From: JADLCX01 sp038251595
GTDB lineage: Bacteria; Planctomycetota; Phycisphaerae; Phycisphaerales; UBA1924
Direction of reading: 5' to 3'
Assembly (NCBI GenBank): GCA_038251595.1
Contig: JBBSBC010000139.1
Location: forward strand, 1-10,171
DNA length: 10,171 nucleotides
Part shown: positions 1 through 4,111 of the stretch, piece after piece
Layout of the letters: each line of letters begins with the position of its first letter
Position numbering within the stretch: position 1 is the first letter of the stretch
Notes under the pieces: generated by a model
What the model was told of the DNA's origin: nothing
The model's input: only the letters and a program-made list of their open reading frames with translations
Databases searched by the model: none
Made by a program: the position numbers and the translations under genes

Positions 1-2
1 AG

Positions 3-1043
3 TTTGGAAGGGGGGGAAGCGGGGGGGGGAGCGGGGCGAACGTGCCGGCATCGCTTGATGAGCCGATGGTTGGCCCGATCGCGATGCAGGATGTGGCGGA
101 GCGTGATGGAGAAGTTGCAAACGCCAAGACCGTGGAGGTTCGGCGGGCGGAACTGGCGAGCGAGCTGGTCGCGTTGTTGAGGCCATCGCGGGTTGATGGA
201 TCGGACACGGTCGCATCGATCGCGCCGTTGCTGGCTCTCGAGACAGTGCAGCCGGGCGCGGCGGGGGCCGAGATCGAATCGGCGATCAAGCTGCTTTCAC
301 CCGATGAGGCCGCGGCGGTTCGGGCGGTGCGGGAACTGCTGCACAAGCTCGGGACCGACCCGAACCTCGCGGCCGATCCGCAGGCTCTGGCCAAGGAACT
401 GTTGCGGCAGGTCGATCATCTGGCGGCGACAGCGCCGACCGAGGGAATCTCACTCGGGACGATGGCGCTTTGTTCGCGGGTTGAGAGCTTTGGGCGATAT
501 ACGCCGCTGGCATCGAGCCGGATGGTTGCAGGCCGGACAAACTCGGCGATCATGTATGTTGAGGTGAGCAACTTTGTTCAGCGGCCGTCGTATGAGGCGA
601 GACTTGGCGGCGTGCTTGTGGGTGCCAGCGATGCCGATTCGGTGGTGGTGCAGCTCTCGCAGGAGATTGAGTTGTGGCACGACGATGGTTCGCGGCAGCT
701 TCGTCTGCCCACGGCGACGATCACGGATGTTTCGCGCACAGCGCGGCACGATTTCTTTCTGGTGCAACGGGTCGATTTGCCACCGAACCTGAGCGTGGGC
801 AAGTACAACCTGAAGGTGACGGTGCGCGACACCGGGGCGGAAGGCTCGCCGCGGGCTGAGGCGATGATTCCGATCGAGATCGTCGCCGACCCGACGCTGC
901 TTGGCGGATCAAAGACACCGATGACGAAGCAAGAGCCCAGGCGGATAGTGCCCGAGCGTGCCAAGAACACGACGCAACGGCTGCCGGCGGCGAGTTCGCC
1001 AGCGGTGGTCAGGCCGGTGAAGAGGGCATCGAGCGAGAAGTAA
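3..1043 (+). CDS. Unrecognised planctomycete-type protein with C-terminal beta-rich domain (probably 5'-partial)
   Basis: I do not recognise a named family. The frame is open to the left edge; before a possible GTG at 42 it reads a Gly/Ser-rich stretch (positions 6-38) that looks like a linker, so the true start is probably outside the window. Numbering from GTG 42 (333 aa), residues about 30-130 are Ala/Leu-rich and probably helical. Residues about 140-285 form a conserved-looking domain with GRYTPLASSRMVAGRTNSA, VVVQLSQEIELWHDDG, SRTARHDFFLVQRVDLPP and a closing YNLKVTVRD...IPIEIVADP, alternating in the way of a beta-sandwich. The last ~45 residues are basic and Pro/Ser-rich, probably disordered. 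I associate this domain with planctomycete hypothetical proteins, from memory. It ends with TAA 52 bases before arsR and its content suggests no arsenic link. Function unknown; the reading frame is well supported. Confidence 0.75.
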   Translation, partial: FGRGGSGGGSGANVPASLDEPMVGPIAMQDVAERDGEVANAKTVEVRRAELASELVALLRPSRVDGSDTVASIAPLLALETVQPGAAGAEIESAIKLLSPDEAAAVRAVRELLHKLGTDPNLAADPQALAKELLRQVDHLAATAPTEGISLGTMALCSRVESFGRYTPLASSRMVAGRTNSAIMYVEVSNFVQRPSYEARLGGVLVGASDADSVVVQLSQEIELWHDDGSRQLRLPTATITDVSRTARHDFFLVQRVDLPPNLSVGKYNLKVTVRDTGAEGSPRAEAMIPIEIVADPTLLGGSKTPMTKQEPRRIVPERAKNTTQRLPAASSPAVVRPVKRASSEK

Positions 1044-1060
1044 GGGCATCGGCTGAAGGA

Positions 1061-1089
1061 TTGCTTGAGGGGGGTTTCGGTGGTATGCT
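1061..1089 (+). promoter_or_regulatory. Candidate sigma-70-type promoter of the ars operon
   Basis: TTGCTT (1061-1066) and TATGCT (1084-1089) are separated by 17 bases. The -35 match is 3/6 and the -10 match 4/6. Transcription would start near 1096, which is the first ATG of arsR, so the mRNA would be leaderless or would use the second in-frame ATG at 1123. The same TATGCT -10 with 17-base spacing occurs upstream of the gene at 7170. Inferred from sequence only. Confidence 0.4.
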
Positions 1090-1105
1090 TGCATAATGAC
1101 GCAAG
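1088..1105. promoter_or_regulatory. Inverted repeat over the arsR start, possible ArsR operator
   Basis: CTTGC (1088-1092) and GCAAG (1101-1105) form a perfect 5-base inverted repeat around an 8-base centre. It overlaps the candidate -10 box and the first ATG of arsR. ArsR/SmtB repressors bind short imperfect dyads at or near their own promoters, so the position fits autoregulation. The repeat is short and could be chance. Confidence 0.35.
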
Positions 1106-1506
1106 TAAGCAAAGAACGAACGATGTCGCCCAAGCAGGCGGCGAGGCGCTCGGGCCCGATCGATAAACTGCTGAAGCCGGAACTCTTCAAGGCCCTGTGT
1201 GACCCGACTCGGGTGAAGCTGGTTGCGTGCCTGGCCAAGTGCCGAAGACCGTGTTCGGTCTCGGAAGTGGCGGGGTGCTGCGAGGTTGATCTTTCGGTGG
1301 TCTCGCGGCACCTTGCGCAGCTTGAGCGTGCGGGCGCGGTGGTCTCGGTGAAAGCGGGGCGGACGGTCTTTTACACGGTGAATTACGCGGATCTTTGCGG
1401 ATCACTGCGTGCGCTGGCGGATGCGATTGAAGAGTGTGCGCCGGGCGCTGGCTGCGGGGGTGGTGGGGATGACTGCTGCGCGCCGGGAGGCAAGGGAAGT
1501 GGATGA
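1096..1506 (+). CDS. arsR: ArsR/SmtB-family arsenite-responsive repressor
   Basis: A 136-aa winged-helix repressor, expected to sit on the operon promoter and leave when As(III) binds cysteines. FKALCDPTRVKLVACLA (31-47) is the typical first helices. VSEVAGCCEVDLSVVSRHLA (55-74) is the helix-turn-helix, and AGRTVFYTVN (88-97) the wing. The E. coli ELCVCDL metal motif is not preserved: the nearby cysteines are C49, C53, C61 and C62. There are 11 cysteines in all, including a Gly/Cys-rich C-terminal tail with C114, C120, C127 and C128. A C-terminal As(III) site is known in some ArsR proteins (for example A. ferrooxidans), so the sensor site here may combine or shift ligands. ATG 1096 has no ribosome site; ATG 1123 is an alternative. 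The stop overlaps the arsC start by 8 bases, suggesting coupled translation. Confidence 0.9.
   Translation: MTQVSKERTMSPKQAARRSGPIDKLLKPELFKALCDPTRVKLVACLAKCRRPCSVSEVAGCCEVDLSVVSRHLAQLERAGAVVSVKAGRTVFYTVNYADLCGSLRALADAIEECAPGAGCGGGGDDCCAPGGKGSG
1485..1490 (+). promoter_or_regulatory. Ribosome binding site for arsC
   Basis: GGGAGG lies 8 bases before the GTG at 1499. It supports starting arsC there, upstream of the in-frame TGA, rather than at the ATG at 1565, which has no good ribosome site and would omit the catalytic loop. An in-frame ATG at 1469 is a possible alternative that would add 10 residues. Confidence 0.6.
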
Positions 1507-1984
1507 AACTCGGGCGAAGCTGCGCGTGCTGTTTTTGTGAACGGGCAACTCGTGCCGCAGCCAGATGGCGGAAGGGTGGGCACGTGCGTCGAGGGGCGAG
1601 AGCGTGGAGGCCTGTTCGGCCGGGACGAGCCCGCAGGGGATGAATCGGCTGGCGGTGCGTGCGATGGCGGAGGTGGGAATCGATATCAGCGGTCAGAGAT
1701 CGAAACATGTTCGCGACGTAGGTGATGTGCGTTTGGATGTGGTGGTGACGGTGTGCGGCTCGGCGCGTGAGGCGTGCCCGGTGATGGTTGGGGCGCGGCA
1801 GGTGCATGTTGGCTTTGACGACCCACCAGCACTTGCGCGGCAGGCGCAATCGGATGATGAAGCCATGGCGCACTATCGGCGTGTGCGTGATGAAATTCGG
1901 GTGTATATCGAGACTTTACCCGGCGCACTTCGTGTGCAGGCGAAGATGAACGAGACTTTGAAAGGAATGATGCATGAAAGCTGA
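1499..1984 (+). CDS. arsC: Arsenate reductase, thioredoxin-coupled LMW-phosphatase type, predicted selenoprotein (in-frame TGA read as Sec14)
   Basis: Reduces arsenate to arsenite in the cytoplasm. Read from GTG 1499 through one TGA the product is 161 aa; the family is usually 130-145. The N-terminus reads KLRVLFL-U-TGNSCRSQMAEG: TGA 1538-1540 falls exactly on the nucleophile of the C-x5-R P-loop (residue 14, Arg at 20). The two resolving cysteines of the pI258-type enzyme are present as C86 and C93 in TVCGSAREACP, followed by the family GFDDP (105-109) and YRRVRDEI (126-133). Residues from about 138 on are an extra tail. The frame is otherwise open, and TGA ends arsR, arsM, aqpS and clpC here, so site-specific recoding to selenocysteine is more likely than a changed code. 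A Cys-to-stop mutation or base error is the alternative. Start chosen on GGGAGG at 1485. The gene overlaps arsR by 8 and arsM by 11 bases. Confidence 0.85.
1538..1540 (+). other. In-frame TGA at the ArsC catalytic cysteine position, predicted selenocysteine codon
   Basis: Codons before it read CTG TTT TTG and after it ACG GGC AAC TCG TGC CGC AGC, giving L-F-L-[TGA]-T-G-N-S-C-R-S, the canonical ArsC active-site loop with TGA in place of the nucleophilic Cys. A single random nonsense change would hit this codon about once in 160. Selenocysteine replacing a catalytic redox cysteine is the usual pattern in bacterial selenoproteins. Confidence 0.82.
1551..1584 (+). promoter_or_regulatory. Candidate bacterial SECIS hairpin for the arsC TGA
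   Basis: Bacterial SECIS elements are hairpins just 3' of the UGA, with a G among the first two apical-loop bases and the loop roughly 16-37 bases from the UGA. Here CCGC (1555-1558) pairs with GCGG (1568-1571) around the loop AGCCAGATG, with 18 bases between TGA and loop and G as the second loop base. An alternative fold has a perfect 6-bp lower stem, CGTGCC (1551-1556) with GGCACG (1579-1584), topped by GCC/GGC around AGAT, also with G second. I cannot compute energies, and GC-rich coding DNA forms hairpins easily. Confidence 0.5.
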
Positions 1985-2918
1985 GACGAAAGCGGACGCG
2001 ATGAAGGTGTGTTGCGGCGATGCGTGCTGTGTGCCGGCGGGTGTGAAGATCGAGGCAGTCGATGCTGAGGTGGTGCGCGAGCAGGTGCGAGAGGGATACG
2101 CAAAGATCGCGCAGAGCGGCTCGTGGTCGGCGGCAATGCCGACTGGGGCTGATGCCTGTGGTGGCGGTGGTGGTTGCTGCGGCGGGTCGGCCTTCACGCC
2201 GGAGGCGCTGGTCGCTGCGATTGGGTATTCGGCGCAGGAACTTGCCAGCGCGCCCGAAGGGGCGAACATGGGGCTTTCATGCGGAAATCCAACGGTGCTG
2301 GCATCGCTCAAGCCCGGCGAGGTGGTGCTGGATCTTGGAGCGGGGGGCGGGCTGGATTGCTTTGTGGCCGGCCCCAAGGTGGGCGCGAGCGGGCGGGTGA
2401 TCGGTGTGGATATGACGGCGGACATGGTGAGCAAAGCGCGGCGGAACATCGAGACCTATCGGAAGCACACCGGGTTTGAGAACGTTGAGTTTCGATTGGG
2501 CGAGATCGAGAATTTGCCGGTGGCGGATGCTTCGGTGGATGTGGTGATATCAAACTGCGTACTGAACCTCTCGCCGGACAAGGCGCGGGTCTGGCGCGAG
2601 ATCGCGCGTGTGCTGAAGCCGGGCGGGCGCGTGGCGGTTTCGGACCTTGCGATTGTGCGCCCATTGCCCGAAGGTGTGCGGAGCGATGTTGAATCGCTTG
2701 TCGGGTGCGTTGCGGGCGCGGTGATGGCGGAGGAGACCGAGCGAATGGCCGCGGCGGCGGGGTTGAGCGAGATCGTGATGACGGCGAAGCCAGAGTACAT
2801 CGACGCGATGACGGAATGGCAGGACCCGCTGTATCAGAAGATTGTTGAGCGGCTGCCAAAGGGATCGAAGCCGAGCGACTTCATCACGAGTCTGGATGTG
2901 GTGGCGGTGCGAAGGTGA
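1974..2918 (+). CDS. arsM: Arsenite S-adenosylmethionine methyltransferase
   Basis: Methylates As(III) with SAM to mono-, di- and trimethyl species. The 314-aa protein has the class I fold: SAM-binding VLDLGAGGGLDCFVA (118-132), acidic VIGVDMTADMV (142-152) and later VVISNCVLNLSPDK (190-203). The three As-binding cysteines known from algal ArsM map to C103 (GLSCGNP), C195 (SNCVLN) and C245 (VGCVAGA). The start of the fold, VREQVREGYAKIA (34-46), is typical. Unusual parts are a cysteine-rich N-terminus, CCGDACC (13-19), and a glycine-rich patch with C62, C68 and C69 in the N-terminal region. The start at 1974 has AGGA seven bases upstream and overlaps arsC by 11 bases. The stop overlaps the aqpS GTG by 4 bases, so translation is probably coupled. 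Confidence 0.92.
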   Translation: MKAETKADAMKVCCGDACCVPAGVKIEAVDAEVVREQVREGYAKIAQSGSWSAAMPTGADACGGGGGCCGGSAFTPEALVAAIGYSAQELASAPEGANMGLSCGNPTVLASLKPGEVVLDLGAGGGLDCFVAGPKVGASGRVIGVDMTADMVSKARRNIETYRKHTGFENVEFRLGEIENLPVADASVDVVISNCVLNLSPDKARVWREIARVLKPGGRVAVSDLAIVRPLPEGVRSDVESLVGCVAGAVMAEETERMAAAAGLSEIVMTAKPEYIDAMTEWQDPLYQKIVERLPKGSKPSDFITSLDVVAVRR

Positions 2919-3622
2919 AGAAGTGTGTGAGCAGGCTGGTGTCTGAAGGCATCGGGACATTCATGCTCGTGTTTGCGGGCACGGGCGCGATCGTGGTGAA
3001 CGAGGTTTCGGGCGGGGTGGTCACGCACGTCGGGGTCGCCATCACCTTCGGGCTGGTGGTGATGGCGATGATTTATGCGTTTGGTGAGACCTCGGGCGCG
3101 CACCTGAACTCTGCGGTAACGATGGGGTTTGCGGCAGCGGGTCGGATGCGCGGTGTGATGGTTCCAGCGTACATCGCGGCGCAGGTTGTGGGTGCATTGG
3201 CGGCATCGGTGCTCCTGCGCGCACTGTTTCCAGAGAATGCGCGGCTTGGTGCCACGATTCCGACGGGCGCGGCGTGGCGTTCGTTTGTGTTTGAGGTCGT
3301 GCTGAGCTGGATGCTGATGCTGGTGATCCTTCGGGTCACGAGTGGATCGAAGGAGAGCGGGTTGATGGCGGGGATCGCGATTGGTGGAGTGGTGGGGCTG
3401 GAGGCCCTGTTTGCTGGCCCGATCAGCGGGGCATCAATGAACCCGGCGCGGTCACTCGGACCGGCGGTGGTCTCGGGGATGCACCAATCACTTTGGGTGT
3501 ATCTGGCCGCTCCGGTGGTGGGGGCGTTGCTGGCGGTACCGGTCAATCACGTAATCCAACAATCACCGGCAACGAAGCCTATCGAAGCGGCCGACTGTCA
3601 AAGCGGCAGGGTGAGGCGGTGA
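2915..3622 (+). CDS. aqpS: MIP/aquaglyceroporin-family channel, AqpS-type arsenite channel
   Basis: A 235-aa six-helix inner-membrane channel. It begins EGIGTFMLVFAGTGA (11-25), the family signature, and has two half-helix loops. The first, SGAHLNSAVT (60-69), carries NSA in place of the usual NPA; the second, SGASMNPARSLGP (171-183), is canonical with the pore arginine R179. Glycerol-channel relatives in ars operons, such as AqpS of Sinorhizobium, let As(III) made by ArsC run out down its gradient, and the operon position here suggests the same role. The GTG start at 2915 forms a GTGA overlap with the arsM stop; no better start is seen. Residues after about 210 are a soluble tail. Substrate is inferred from context; a general aquaporin cannot be excluded. 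The symbol follows that inference. Confidence 0.85.
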   Translation: MKKCVSRLVSEGIGTFMLVFAGTGAIVVNEVSGGVVTHVGVAITFGLVVMAMIYAFGETSGAHLNSAVTMGFAAAGRMRGVMVPAYIAAQVVGALAASVLLRALFPENARLGATIPTGAAWRSFVFEVVLSWMLMLVILRVTSGSKESGLMAGIAIGGVVGLEALFAGPISGASMNPARSLGPAVVSGMHQSLWVYLAAPVVGALLAVPVNHVIQQSPATKPIEAADCQSGRVRR

Positions 3623-3877
3623 TGGCTGGAGCGGGCGGATCGAAGGTCCGTGCTGTACGTCTGTCGTGCGGTCGTTGTGTGGGGGCTCGGGGGAGATTGA
3701 GGCGTTTTGAGCAGAAGCAGGCGTGTAGGATTTCGGCACGCCCTGTGCTTGAGATAGACCTTGGAGTCGGAATGACCGATGGACTTGTGAAGAATCAGGA
3801 GGATGGGTCGGACCGAAGTTGGACTTCATCCCCCCCAAAATGGGCATCATCTGTTAGATTGGTTGGTGTTTGGGGGA

Positions 3878-3901
3878 TTGCCAAGGACTGAGTGTTGGCA
3901 A
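3878..3901. repeat. Perfect 7-base inverted repeat TTGCCAA-N10-TTGGCAA
   Basis: TTGCCAA (3878-3884) and TTGGCAA (3895-3901) are exact reverse complements with a 10-base gap, about 210 bases upstream of clpC. The spacing suits a dimeric regulator or a hairpin. The regulator is unknown and the distance to the gene leaves its target unclear. Confidence 0.4.
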
Positions 3902-3971
3902 GCGTCTTGAGTGGTCGAATTGGTGTGAAGATGAAGATTCGTGGTGCGTTGAAAGACGAGCCACCGAATAC

Positions 3972-3997
3972 GGAACGGAAAGTGCCGGACACCCGTA
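3972..3997 (+). promoter_or_regulatory. Weak candidate ECF-sigma-type promoter upstream of clpC
   Basis: GGAAC (3972-3976) is followed after 17 bases by CGTA (3994-3997), resembling the AAC / CGT pattern used by several extracytoplasmic-function sigma factors. A stress-inducible clpC promoter would make sense here, but short matches of this kind arise by chance and no good sigma-70 alternative was found for comparison. Confidence 0.2.
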
Positions 3998-4111
3998 AGA
4001 GAAGGGGCCGGATAGGACATATGTTGGTGTGGTAAGTTCGGAAAGTGTGGGGCGTTCACGAATCCGTGCGGAGAACCGTTCAGGAGAAGGTGAACGCAGA
4101 AAGGGTCGCAG

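Larger units (their letters stand above)
3623..4111 (+). other. Intergenic region between the ars operon and clpC
   Basis: No convincing gene. An open frame ending at 3891 is mostly an out-of-frame copy of the aqpS end; its last 39 codons from ATG 3772 show no recognisable motif. No clear T-tailed terminator follows aqpS: a weak CGGAT/GTCCG hairpin (3636-3650) lacks a T run. Other structure is the 7-base dyad at 3878-3901 and a 4-bp CACG/CGTG hairpin at 4057-4068. No CIRCE element or complete HAIR (HspR) site was found. It probably holds the clpC promoter and a leader. Confidence 0.6.

Noticed and set aside
1538..1540. Genome-wide recoding of TGA as Trp or Cys
   Set aside because: TGA is the normal terminator of arsR, arsM, aqpS, clpC and the PEP-CTERM gene in this window, and tryptophan is encoded by TGG throughout.
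1565..1984. ArsC as a shorter protein starting at ATG 1565
   Set aside because: It would lack the whole P-loop, has no good ribosome site, and leaves the perfectly matching N-terminal ArsC sequence (1499-1564) unexplained.
1499..1984. arsC as a plain pseudogene or a frameshift artefact
   Set aside because: No frame change is needed, no other lesion is seen, and the TGA sits precisely on the catalytic residue. A point error cannot be fully excluded without reads.
3493..3891. A 132-codon plus-strand frame across the end of aqpS
   Set aside because: It overlaps aqpS in another frame, its translation is low-complexity Gly/Arg, and the non-overlapping part shows no recognisable motif.
3885..3930. 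HAIR (HspR) or CIRCE (HrcA) heat-shock operator near CTTGAGT at 3906
   Set aside because: Only one half-site is present; the complementary ACTCAAG half and any TTAGCACTC dyad are absent.
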